A stretch of 64,000 bases of DNA from Flavipsychrobacter sp. (lineage in GTDB: Bacteria; Bacteroidota; Bacteroidia; Chitinophagales; Chitinophagaceae). Positions 44,329 to 52,945 of the stretch are shown one piece after another; the stretch's first letter is position 1; every line of letters starts with the position of its first letter. The notes beneath the pieces were generated by a model. The model was not told the origin of the DNA. It saw only the letters and a list, made by a program, of their open reading frames with translations, and ran no database searches. Where the stretch lies: assembly GCA_016787265.1 (NCBI GenBank), contig JAEUVF010000018.1:62001-126000 (forward strand), written 5' to 3'. The position numbers were made by a program, and so were the translations under genes.

Positions 44329-45012
44329 TCAGGAATCCTTTATTACATAACCCATTCCTACCACTGTATGAAGGATTTTCCGGTCGAATGAACTCTCGAT
44401 TTTTTTACGCACATAATTAATATAAACATCCACCACATTTGTGCTGATGTTGAAGTCGATGCCCCAGACATTTTCAAGAATTGTCATCCTCGACAATACT
44501 TTGCCTTTATTTTTCATAAGGAATTCCAGCAGCCTGAATTCAGTGGAAGTTAGGCTGATTCGTTTTCCGTTACGTGTAACCATTTTACTTTCCGGATTCA
44601 TTTCCAGATCAGCTACCCGCAGTACATTGGTTTCCTCCGTTTGCATGGGGTTTTTGCGCCTCGCGAGAGAGCGGATTCTGGCCTCCAGTTCCGCAAACTT
44701 AAATGGCTTCGTAAGATAATCATCTGCTCCGCTATCCAGTCCGGTTACTATATTCTCTGTGCTGCTGAGTGCGGTCAGCATCAAAATTGGCGTATCAATT
44801 TTATTATTCCTGAGACGTTTGCATAATTCCAGTCCATTCATGCCGGGTAACATGATATCCAGGATCATGATATCGAATTCATTTTTAATGGCCATTTCAT
44901 AGCCAATATCTCCATCCGGGGCAATACTGATTTTATAACCTCTTTCAGACAATCCTTTGTTGATAAGGTTGCCTACCGAAATTTCGTCCTCAACCAATAA
45001 TACATTCAGCAT
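44329..45012 (-). CDS. OmpR/PhoB family response regulator
   Basis: The 227-residue protein has a receiver domain with D52 (MILDIMLPG) as phospho-acceptor, E9-D10 context and K in YLTKPF, then a winged-helix DNA-binding domain (about 130-225; LTSTEFRLLEFL, VDVYINYVRKKI). It is first gene of the two-component operon. Confidence 0.95.
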   Translation of the reverse strand: MLNVLLVEDEISVGNLINKGLSERGYKISIAPDGDIGYEMAIKNEFDIMILDIMLPGMNGLELCKRLRNNKIDTPILMLTALSSTENIVTGLDSGADDYLTKPFKFAELEARIRSLARRKNPMQTEETNVLRVADLEMNPESKMVTRNGKRISLTSTEFRLLEFLMKNKGKVLSRMTILENVWGIDFNISTNVVDVYINYVRKKIESSFDRKILHTVVGMGYVIKDS

Positions 45013-45093
45013 AGATCTGTTTTAGTGCAGTCGACCTGATTCTTCCACTTAACGAAACTAAACGGTTCTGTACTTAGAAAGTTTAAAATCCCA

Positions 45094-46398
45094 TTAGAAC
45101 GGATTAGAATTTACTAAATAGTCTTTCAGCGCCCCATAATCCGACGCAATTGGTGTAGCATTTTTAGTTTTTGTTAACGTTTCTTCTATGCTGGCAGGTA
45201 CCGGTACAGGCTGTCCGATTACCGGTTCTACTACATCCAGGAACTTAATAGGATGTGCTGTTTCCAGTACAATTCCTTTATGGTCCGGATGCTGCTGAAT
45301 CCAGTTGCCGAGGGCATCAAAACCAACTGCGCCATGCGGATCCGGGAGGTAGGCATGCTGTTGATACATGGTCCGGATTAATTCCTTCGTACGTTGATCA
45401 CTGGTGCGATAACTTGACAAAATGGTCTTCAACATGGTCCGGTCATTTCCAATTATTTCCAGGATGCGCACAAAATTGCTGGGATCTCCTACATCCATTG
45501 CATTTGATATGGTAGGTATGGCTGTTCTTGGTTGATAGTCTCCAGTTTCTAGAAATCTTGGTACTACATCATTGGCATTACAGGCTGCAATAAAATGACG
45601 TACAGGCAATCCTGCTTTCCAGGCCATGATCCCGGCACAAATATTTCCAAAATTCCCACTTGGAACACTGAATACCGGTGGCTGGTTTTCCTTCCATTGC
45701 TGCAATGCAAAGAAATAATAAAACTGCTGGGGTAACCAACGGGCCACATTGATGGAATTAGCGGAGGTGAGAAAGAGTTGGCTGGTCAGTCCGGTATCCT
45801 TGAATGCCCGTTTAACCAGTTGCTGGCAATCATCAAAATTCCCATCCACCTCAAGTGCATGAATATTGTCGCCAAAAGTGGTCAACTGTTTTTCCTGTAC
45901 GGAACTAACTTTTCCGGAGGGATAAAGGATAACAACCCGTACTCCTTCTACATTGTGAAAGCCGCTTGCAACCGCTCCGCCAGTATCACCGGAGGTGGCA
46001 ACCAGCACCGTGATTGGTTGTTTTTCATCACGGGCAAAATAACCCAGGCAACGACTCATAAAACGTGCCCCGATATCCTTGAACGCCAGTGTTGGTCCGT
46101 GAAACAGCTCCAGTGCATATATCCCATTATGCACATGTTTGAGTGGAATCGGAAAATTTATGGTTTCGGTAACTATGCGTTGTAATTCTGCAGATGGAAT
46201 GGTTTCTCCAACAAATGGGCGAATCACTTCATAGGCGAGTGCTTCTCTTGATATTCCGGCTAAATTGGAAAGTACTGCTGCCGGCAATTGCTGAATACTT
46301 TCCGGAAAATACAAACCACCATCAGGAGCCTGACCTTGTATGGTAGCTGTCCTGAAATCAACCTTCGGCGCTTTATGTTGTAAGCTATAGTAATGCAA
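45094..46398 (-). CDS. thrC: Threonine synthase
   Basis: The 434-residue PLP enzyme has the cofactor lysine in HGPTLAFKDIGARF, phosphate/PLP contacts in ATSGDTGGAVASGF and VPSGNFGNICAG. It converts O-phosphohomoserine to threonine. It is last in thrABC. The 93-bp space to thrB is filled by repeats, the only large gap in the operon. Confidence 0.96.
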   Translation of the reverse strand: MHYYSLQHKAPKVDFRTATIQGQAPDGGLYFPESIQQLPAAVLSNLAGISREALAYEVIRPFVGETIPSAELQRIVTETINFPIPLKHVHNGIYALELFHGPTLAFKDIGARFMSRCLGYFARDEKQPITVLVATSGDTGGAVASGFHNVEGVRVVILYPSGKVSSVQEKQLTTFGDNIHALEVDGNFDDCQQLVKRAFKDTGLTSQLFLTSANSINVARWLPQQFYYFFALQQWKENQPPVFSVPSGNFGNICAGIMAWKAGLPVRHFIAACNANDVVPRFLETGDYQPRTAIPTISNAMDVGDPSNFVRILEIIGNDRTMLKTILSSYRTSDQRTKELIRTMYQQHAYLPDPHGAVGFDALGNWIQQHPDHKGIVLETAHPIKFLDVVEPVIGQPVPVPASIEETLTKTKNATPIASDYGALKDYLVNSNPF

Positions 46399-46400
46399 GA

Positions 46401-46497
46401 ATTATGAATTTAGAATTATGAATTATGAATTGTCTCACATCTCACGTCTGACGTCTCACGTTCCTTCCTCCTTTCCTCCTTTCCTCCATTCCTACAT
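46401..46497 (-). repeat. 7-nt-periodic intergenic repeat, copy 2 (thrB-thrC gap)
   Basis: Read on the minus (mRNA) strand after the thrB end there are GGAGGAAA units, then GTGAGAC units (GTGAGAC, GTCAGAC, GTGAGAT, GTGAGAC), then AATTCAT units. The thrB stop codon TAG lies at the start of the array. The units are the same as in the other copies but in a different order. Confidence 0.8.
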
Positions 46498-47448
46498 CTT
46501 CCGTACCTGACACCCCACATTATTAATCGCCGTCACATATACTTTTGAGTCAATTCCTAACTGGTCGTATACGTTTTTCATTATGCCGGCGATACTTTGG
46601 GCTGTTGCTTCTTCTTTGCTGAGCATGAAGATAGACGGACCAGAACCACTGATTCCTCCACCCAATGCCCCGGCTGCCCTGGAACGCTGCTTTACGTCAT
46701 CAAAGCCAGGTATCAGGATGCTTCGAACCGGTTCTATGATCACATCTTCCAGTGATCTTCCAATCAGTTCATAATCTTCCTTTAAAAAGCCTGCTACGAG
46801 TCCCGCAATGTTACCCCACTGCCGGATGGCATCTTTCAGCAAGACTTCCTTCCTGAGTATCTGCCGGGCATCAGAAGTACGCACTTCAATCTGGGGATGC
46901 ACTACCGTTACCTGTAATGGCGGTGCTGATAAGCTAATGATATCCAATGGAAAGATGGAGCGGATCAAGGTTACCCCTCCCAGGATACAGGGCGTGATAT
47001 TGTCTGCATGTTTTACACCACTGGCAACTTTTTCACCGGCCATGGCAAAACGAACCAGGTCCTCATCAGAGAAAGGTTTTCCCAGCAGGTAGTTGGCACC
47101 AACCACAGCACCTGCAGCACTGGCTGCACTGGAACCCAGCCCACTGCCAGGTTTGATTTCTTTTGTAATGCTGATCTCTATCCCGACAGGCTCGGGAACT
47201 GCCTGTAAGAGATCCAGCAGTGCGGCACCGGCTACATTCTGTTCAGGTTCGGTAGGAAGCCGGTATTCATCAGTATGTTGAATCCGGATGCCTGGTTCCC
47301 GGCTGATTTTCATGCGGATGCGATCTGCTGGATCTTTCAATGCCATGCCCAGGATATCAAAACCACAAACCAGGTTGGCTACTGTAGCCGGACAAAGAAC
47401 TTCAATCTCCGTATCAAAAAGCGGTTGTATGTTAAGGTTAGTCTGCAT
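46492..47448 (-). CDS. thrB: Homoserine kinase
   Basis: The 318-residue GHMP kinase has the ATP motif KPGSGLGSSAASAAGAVV and the C-terminal ALGGGISGSGPSIF. It phosphorylates homoserine for ThrC. It begins 13 bp after thrA. Its stop codon is the first part of a repeat array, so the array has grown or inserted right at the gene end. Confidence 0.96.
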   Translation of the reverse strand: MQTNLNIQPLFDTEIEVLCPATVANLVCGFDILGMALKDPADRIRMKISREPGIRIQHTDEYRLPTEPEQNVAGAALLDLLQAVPEPVGIEISITKEIKPGSGLGSSAASAAGAVVGANYLLGKPFSDEDLVRFAMAGEKVASGVKHADNITPCILGGVTLIRSIFPLDIISLSAPPLQVTVVHPQIEVRTSDARQILRKEVLLKDAIRQWGNIAGLVAGFLKEDYELIGRSLEDVIIEPVRSILIPGFDDVKQRSRAAGALGGGISGSGPSIFMLSKEEATAQSIAGIMKNVYDQLGIDSKVYVTAINNVGCQVRKM

Positions 47449-47461
47449 ATGAATGGATTTC

Positions 47462-49906
47462 TCAGGTTAGGGTTGCTCTTAAAATATCTGCGAATACACC
47501 GGAGGCTGTTACGTCAGCACCTGCTCCCGCTCCTTTGATCACCATCGGCTGCTCAGGATATCTTTCAGTGTAGAATAACACGATATTATCCTTACCATAG
47601 AGATGATACAAATCATGGCCCGGACTAATCTGTTGCAAGCCCACTTCTGCTTTGCCATTATGAAAGGCTGCTACAAATTTGAGTTTGTTTCCATTCCGGT
47701 TAGCTTCCTCATAGATATTCCTGAAATGATCTTCTTCCTGTAACATACTTGCATAAAAATCTTCGACAGATCCTTCCATACAGGAGGCTGGCAGGAAACG
47801 ATGATTGGTAATGGCGTCCATTTCCAATTGCTCACCTGCTTCTCTTGCCAGAATCATAATCTTACGCATTACATCGGTACCACTTAAATCCAGGCGGGGA
47901 TCAGGTTCTGTATATCCTTCATGCTGGGCCTGCCGAACCACTTCCGCAAATGGCTTAGATCCATCGTAATTATTGAATACATAGTTGAGTGTTCCACTCA
48001 GCACTGCTTCGATCCGTTTTATCTGATCACCACTTCGTACCAGGTCATTCAATGTTCCTATAACCGGCAATCCAGCACCTACATTGGTTTCAAACAGAAA
48101 TCCGGTATTGTTGATCCTCGCTTTTTCCTTTAACTCACGATAATACTCATACGGAGAAGAGCAGGCTATTTTATTACAGGCAACCACTGCACAACTCTTT
48201 TCTAACAGCCTGGTATAAACGCCGGCTACTTCCTGACTGGCAGTAATATCTACAAACACCGTATTTCTGAGGTTGCGATCAAGTATACCGTCTACGAATT
48301 CATTTATACTTGCTTCCCTGCCTGTTTCCAGGAATTGTTTCCAGTTGGACAAATCAATAGCTTCATCGCTAAAAGCGATCTTCCTGCTATTCGCCAGTCC
48401 AACTACCCTTAATTGCAGGCGGTTGTGATGCAGCAGGTATTGTTGCTGCTGTTGTAATTGTTGAAGCAAACGACTGCCTACATTGCCAACTCCACTGATG
48501 AACAGGTTTACCTGCTTCAGGCTGGTTTCAAAGAATTCTTCATGCAACAGGTTAATGGCTTTCTTTACATCTGAAGTGGCAATTACAGCCGAGATGTTCC
48601 GCTCGGAAGAACCCTGTGCGATAGCTCTTACGTTTACTCCGTTGCGACCAAGTGCGCCAAATAATTTTCCGCTGATGCCAGGGTGACTTTTCATCTGTTC
48701 TCCCACCAGGGCCACAATGGATAATCCCTTTTCAATTTCAAGCGGGTCCACTTTCTGTAAACTGATCTCCGGAGCAAAAGCTGCATCTACTGCTTCTTTT
48801 GCAAGTTCCGCTGCCGCTTCATCTACACCCACACATATGGAATGCTCGGATGATCCCTGTGTAATCAGGATAACATTGATTTGTTGCGCAGACAATGCTT
48901 CAAACAGCCTTCTCGAGAAACCGGGAACACCAACCATTCCACTTCCTTCCAGACTGAGCAGGGCCAATTTGTTTATACTCGAAATTCCTCTTACTGGTGA
49001 TCCGTTACGATAGCCTTCCTGGTGAATACAGGTGCCTGTATCAGCTGCTGCAAAAGTGTTTTTAATCCATATAGGGATCTGTTTGTTCATTACCGGCTGA
49101 ATGGTTGGGGGATATATCACCTTAGCCCCGAAATGAGATAATTCCATTGCTTCCTGGTAGGAGATGGCAGGTATTACTCTTGCGTTGGGAACCCATCGTG
49201 GGTCAGCTGTCATCATGCCACTTACATCGGTCCAGATTTCAAGTGCTTCAGCATCCAGGCAGGCGGCTGCAATAGCAGCTGTATAATCAGATCCTCCTCG
49301 TCCCAGGGTAGTGGTTATTCCATCTGCGCTGGAGGCAATAAAACCAGGCATCACCACATGGTTGCCAGAGAGCTCTTCTGCTGCTGCTTTCAATTGAGCT
49401 TCCGTTATTTTGAAATCAACTATGGCATTTCCGTAATGCGCATTGGTGCGAATCAGTTTTCGGCTATCCCACCAGGTGGTATCTAATCCAGCTGCCTGGA
49501 ATGCAGCGGTTATGATCTGCGAGGATATGAGTTCACCATAACTAACCAGTTTGTCTTTTGTACGGGCAGTAGTTTCTCCCAGGAGAAAAATTCCATTGCA
49601 AAGATCTTCAACTTCATTGCAGCTCTTTTTGACTGCACTCAGGTAACTGCTCTGCTGTTGAACAGGTATCAGTTGCTTTACCGCATCCAGGTGCCTGGAT
49701 GTTATTTTCTGAATCAGTTCTTTATACGTTTCTTTTCCACTGGCGGCCAGTTGGCCGCATTGCAGCAGCAGATCTGTGGTTCCACCAAACGCGGACACAA
49801 CTGTGATTACTTTGTTCTTTTTGATTTTTTCTGATACGATCGAGATTACATTCTGAATTGCTTCCGGACTGCCAACAGATGTGCCGCCGAATTTTAATAC
49901 CTGCAT
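47462..49906 (-). CDS. thrA: Bifunctional aspartokinase / homoserine dehydrogenase I
   Basis: From ATG 49906 (MQVLKFGGTSVGSP) there are 814 residues, the normal ThrA length. The N-terminal aspartokinase is followed by a regulatory region with two ACT domains (about 310-460) and the dehydrogenase (FISGVGNVGSRLL NAD site). It catalyses steps 1 and 3 of threonine synthesis. The frame stays open back to 50071, but that stretch is the attenuator leader and not part of the protein. The gene is probably controlled by threonine-dependent attenuation. Confidence 0.96.
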   Translation of the reverse strand: MQVLKFGGTSVGSPEAIQNVISIVSEKIKKNKVITVVSAFGGTTDLLLQCGQLAASGKETYKELIQKITSRHLDAVKQLIPVQQQSSYLSAVKKSCNEVEDLCNGIFLLGETTARTKDKLVSYGELISSQIITAAFQAAGLDTTWWDSRKLIRTNAHYGNAIVDFKITEAQLKAAAEELSGNHVVMPGFIASSADGITTTLGRGGSDYTAAIAAACLDAEALEIWTDVSGMMTADPRWVPNARVIPAISYQEAMELSHFGAKVIYPPTIQPVMNKQIPIWIKNTFAAADTGTCIHQEGYRNGSPVRGISSINKLALLSLEGSGMVGVPGFSRRLFEALSAQQINVILITQGSSEHSICVGVDEAAAELAKEAVDAAFAPEISLQKVDPLEIEKGLSIVALVGEQMKSHPGISGKLFGALGRNGVNVRAIAQGSSERNISAVIATSDVKKAINLLHEEFFETSLKQVNLFISGVGNVGSRLLQQLQQQQQYLLHHNRLQLRVVGLANSRKIAFSDEAIDLSNWKQFLETGREASINEFVDGILDRNLRNTVFVDITASQEVAGVYTRLLEKSCAVVACNKIACSSPYEYYRELKEKARINNTGFLFETNVGAGLPVIGTLNDLVRSGDQIKRIEAVLSGTLNYVFNNYDGSKPFAEVVRQAQHEGYTEPDPRLDLSGTDVMRKIMILAREAGEQLEMDAITNHRFLPASCMEGSVEDFYASMLQEEDHFRNIYEEANRNGNKLKFVAAFHNGKAEVGLQQISPGHDLYHLYGKDNIVLFYTERYPEQPMVIKGAGAGADVTASGVFADILRATLT

Positions 49907-49959
49907 ATAATGGATAATGATGATAAAGAATCTGAATGAACGAAAATGTGAATTCCTGG

Positions 49960-49978
49960 AAAAAACAGCCCGAAGGCC
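49960..49978 (-). terminator. Attenuator terminator upstream of thrA
   Basis: On the minus-strand transcript GGCC(UUCG)GGCU, with the very stable C(UUCG)G tetraloop, is followed by G and six U residues. The stem is only 4 bp, so it is probably conditional. It lies 54 nt before the thrA start and after the threonine-rich leader. Confidence 0.65.
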
Positions 49979-49998
49979 CATGGCATAATATGGTAATG

Positions 49999-50019
49999 TA
50001 CAACCCTTAGCGGGTTGTA
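49999..50019 (-). promoter_or_regulatory. Leader hairpin of the thr attenuator
   Basis: A perfect 8-bp stem TACAACCC/GGGTTGTA has a 5-nt loop holding the leader peptide's TAA. The 5' arm encodes the last Thr-Thr-Arg codons. It can also pair (6 of 7) with the 3' half of the terminator hairpin (49965-49971), a possible antiterminator. Confidence 0.65.
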
Positions 50020-50060
50020 ATTGTAGTGGTAGTAGTTGTGTATGTAGAAACGAATGCCAT
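50007..50060 (-). CDS. thrL: thr operon leader peptide
   Basis: A 17-codon open frame encodes MAFVSTYTTTTTTITTR, with nine threonines and one isoleucine, and stops in the loop of a hairpin upstream of thrA. Composition and placement match the E. coli thrL logic: ribosome pausing at Thr codons when charged tRNA-Thr is short. There is no homology to thrL itself, so the symbol is by analogy. Confidence 0.8.
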   Translation of the reverse strand: MAFVSTYTTTTTTITTR

Positions 50061-50167
50061 GAATCGGGCATGAAATTACCACAGCCCCTTTTTATAACAA
50101 GCGTTAGTTTTAAATTTTTTTTGATCTGTTTTACCGGCGGTCAAAGTGCAACTGTTTTGGTATATTC

Positions 50168-52795
50168 ATGGCCCGATTGCTGCCCTTAACAACGAATAAA
50201 TTACCCCATATGGCCAGAATTGACCCGGCAGCCCTTCAACAGTTTAAAAGTGAAGTTGCGCTGAAGTTTCAATTGTACAACAGTCTTTTTACTTCATTAC
50301 CGTTTCACCGGATCGAAAAGACCGGTATCATGTTGTCCGTTCTGCTGAATGTTTGCGAAGAAGGTTACAAAAAGAAAAAATCGCCTTTACAGATTCTGGA
50401 TGATTTTTTTGCCAGTCACACCAGTTTCAGAACAGAACAGGAAAAAGCTGATTTACTCTTTCGTTTCGTACAATATGTGGAAAGACAAGTGGTGCTCTTT
50501 GATGCACTGGAAGATGCTGCATTCAGTAAGATAAATGATTTTTCTGGTCCGGGTACCCTGAAACAACTGACTTCATTTTTACAGCAGACAGATCAGGATA
50601 CCAGCCACCTGGAAAAAAATCCGTTTTGTGTACGCCTGGTACTCACAGCACATCCCACTCAATTTTATCCGGGATCGGTCCTTGGAATTATCCATGATCT
50701 GTCCAAGGCTTTGCAGGAGAATAATACGTCTCTTGTTAATAGTTATCTGCAGCAATTGGGTAAAACTCCCTTCTTTAAGAAGCAGAAACCTACTCCCTTC
50801 GATGAAGCAATGAGTCTGATCTGGTATCTGGATAATGTATTTTATCCGGCTGTTGGAAAAATATTATCCTATGCCGATAGTGAACTCGCCGGCAAAGTAA
50901 ATAGTAATCAGCCCCTTCTTCAGATGGGTTTCTGGCCTGGTGGAGATCGGGACGGAAACCCCTTTGTTACTGCTGAAACTACCCTGCAGGTGGCAGCAGC
51001 TCTTCGTTCCAGCATTATTAAGCAATATTACCTTGATGTACGTCGCCTGAAAAGACGACTCACTTTTAAGGAGACCGATCAGTTAATTGCGGATTTGGAA
51101 AAGCAGTTGTACAATGAAGTGTTTGGTGAACAACCAACGCGTAACCTGAGTGCTGCTTCAATGATCCATCAGTTACAGCAGGTTAGAGATACGATCGTGT
51201 TGCAGCATAATGGATTGTTCGCCGACCGTATCGACAACCTCATACAGAAGATCCGCGCCTTTGGATTATTCTATGCTTCGCTGGATGTTCGGCAGGATAG
51301 TTCCGTGCATGAATCTTTTTTTGAAGTGATTTCCAAATCAGGAAACTTTTTTTCCGGTCCGTATAGTAGTCTGACAATCGGGGAACGCCTGGAACAGTTA
51401 AGCAAATTACCGGAACTTGCAACAGATCCGACCTTCCGGGAAGCCGTGCATACAGATACGCTTGCTTCCGTAAAAACGATTGCACGCATTCAGCAGGAAA
51501 ATGGCGAAATCGGTTGTCATCGGTATATCATCAGTCATTGTACCAGTGCTGCCAATGTGATGGAAGTATTCGGACTGTTTTTATTGGGTGGATGGAAAAA
51601 AGAAGAGTTATCTGTTGATATCGTTCCGTTGTTTGAAACCATTGAAGATTTACAGCAGGCAGGCGCTATTATGGATAGCTTGTATCAACATCCGGTTTAT
51701 CGGGAGCACCTGAAAAGGAGAGGAGACCGACAAACCATTATGCTTGGTTTTTCGGATGGTACCAAGGATGGTGGATACCTGATGGCCAACTACAGCATCT
51801 TGCAAGCCAAAAAAGAACTGACCGCGTTGTCAGAACAATACGGATTGGATGTGTTGTTCTTTGATGGCAGAGGTGGTCCGCCAGCAAGAGGTGGAGGTAA
51901 AACACACAAATTTTATGCTTCAATGGGCAAGGATGTTTCCAGTAAGGAAATTCAGCTGACCATACAGGGACAAACCATAAGTTCCAATTTTGGAACCATT
52001 GATGCGGCCCAGTTTAATATGGAGCAATTACTGAATGCCGGATTATCTGCGGCTGCCAAACATTCGACCCGCGCTACCCTGGATCAGGGACAGGAAGCAC
52101 TGTTATTGCAGCTTGCAAATGATGGATTTAATTCGTACTCCGCGCTGAAGAATCATCCGACTTTCCTGGAATATCTCTCACATGCAAGTGCGTTGCGCTT
52201 TTATGCTGCTACCAATATCGGCTCCCGACCGGCCAAGCGTGGTTCTGCAACCCGTCTGAATTTAAGTGATCTGCGTGCCATTCCATTTGTAGGTGCCTGG
52301 AGTCAGTTAAAGCAGAATGTGACAGGATATTATGGAGTGGGTACTGCATTAAAACTGGCTGATGAACGAGGTGAATGGAAACAGATAAAAGAAATGTACC
52401 AGCATTCACTGTTCTTCAAAACGCTTATTGATAACTGTGAGATGGCTATGCTGAAATGTTATTTCCCGCTTACCAGTCACCTTGCTGATCACAAAGAGTT
52501 TGGAGAAATCTGGCATATGATCTACAGTGAATACGAGCTCACCCGAAAATATGTGCTGCTCCTTTCTGGAAATACAGAACTGATGGCCGATTATCCGGTA
52601 GAACAATTATCGGTTTCTATGCGGGAACGAATTGTATTACCATTAACTACCATCCAGCAATATGCGATTACCCGTGTCCGTGAGTTGGAAGCCGGCAGTC
52701 CGCATGATCCTTCCGCAGGTATGAAAACAACCTATGAGAAATTGGTGATGCGCTGTTCCTTTGGCATTATTAATGCCGGGAGAAATTCGGCGTAG
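50168..52795 (+). CDS. ppc: Phosphoenolpyruvate carboxylase
   Basis: The 875-residue protein has the catalytic His in LTAHPTQFYPGS, GFWPGGDRDGNPFV, LGFSDGTKDGGYL, FFDGRGGPPARGGG and GSRPAKRG. It carboxylates PEP to oxaloacetate, the precursor of aspartate and so of the adjacent thr pathway. The C-terminus reads NAGRNSA where many PEPCs end NTG. A second ATG at 50210 (MARIDPAAL) is an alternative start. The gene is divergent from the thr operon, and repeat DNA starts a few bases after its stop codon. Confidence 0.95.
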   Translation: MARLLPLTTNKLPHMARIDPAALQQFKSEVALKFQLYNSLFTSLPFHRIEKTGIMLSVLLNVCEEGYKKKKSPLQILDDFFASHTSFRTEQEKADLLFRFVQYVERQVVLFDALEDAAFSKINDFSGPGTLKQLTSFLQQTDQDTSHLEKNPFCVRLVLTAHPTQFYPGSVLGIIHDLSKALQENNTSLVNSYLQQLGKTPFFKKQKPTPFDEAMSLIWYLDNVFYPAVGKILSYADSELAGKVNSNQPLLQMGFWPGGDRDGNPFVTAETTLQVAAALRSSIIKQYYLDVRRLKRRLTFKETDQLIADLEKQLYNEVFGEQPTRNLSAASMIHQLQQVRDTIVLQHNGLFADRIDNLIQKIRAFGLFYASLDVRQDSSVHESFFEVISKSGNFFSGPYSSLTIGERLEQLSKLPELATDPTFREAVHTDTLASVKTIARIQQENGEIGCHRYIISHCTSAANVMEVFGLFLLGGWKKEELSVDIVPLFETIEDLQQAGAIMDSLYQHPVYREHLKRRGDRQTIMLGFSDGTKDGGYLMANYSILQAKKELTALSEQYGLDVLFFDGRGGPPARGGGKTHKFYASMGKDVSSKEIQLTIQGQTISSNFGTIDAAQFNMEQLLNAGLSAAAKHSTRATLDQGQEALLLQLANDGFNSYSALKNHPTFLEYLSHASALRFYAATNIGSRPAKRGSATRLNLSDLRAIPFVGAWSQLKQNVTGYYGVGTALKLADERGEWKQIKEMYQHSLFFKTLIDNCEMAMLKCYFPLTSHLADHKEFGEIWHMIYSEYELTRKYVLLLSGNTELMADYPVEQLSVSMRERIVLPLTTIQQYAITRVRELEAGSPHDPSAGMKTTYEKLVMRCSFGIINAGRNSA

Positions 52796-52800
52796 GAGAA

Positions 52801-52945
52801 GTGAAACGTGAAACGTGAAAAGTGAAAAATGTGAAAGGTGAGACGTGAAACGCATGGAAGAGGAGGCAAAGGAGACGGGAGGCAAAGGAGACGGGAGACA
52901 AAGGAGACGGGAGACGGGAGGCATGGAGGATGGGCAGGGGGAGAT
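52801..52945 (+). repeat. 7-nt-periodic intergenic repeat, copy 3 (after ppc)
   Basis: Block one (52801-52851) has GTGAAAC, GTGAAAC, GTGAAAA, GTGAAAA, GTGAAAG, GTGAGAC, GTGAAAC. Block two (about 52859-52945) alternates GGAGGCAAA/GGAGACAAA with GGAGACG. The purine strand is the coding strand, and the array begins 5 nt after the ppc stop and runs into the next open frame. Confidence 0.88.

Noticed and set aside
49907..50071. 55-residue N-terminal extension of thrA
   Set aside because: Aspartokinases start at M-x-V-L-K-F-G-G; the upstream stretch carries the leader peptide, hairpins and U run of an attenuator.
52801..52945. CRISPR array
   Set aside because: Units are 7-9 nt, contiguous and without spacers; no cas genes are present.
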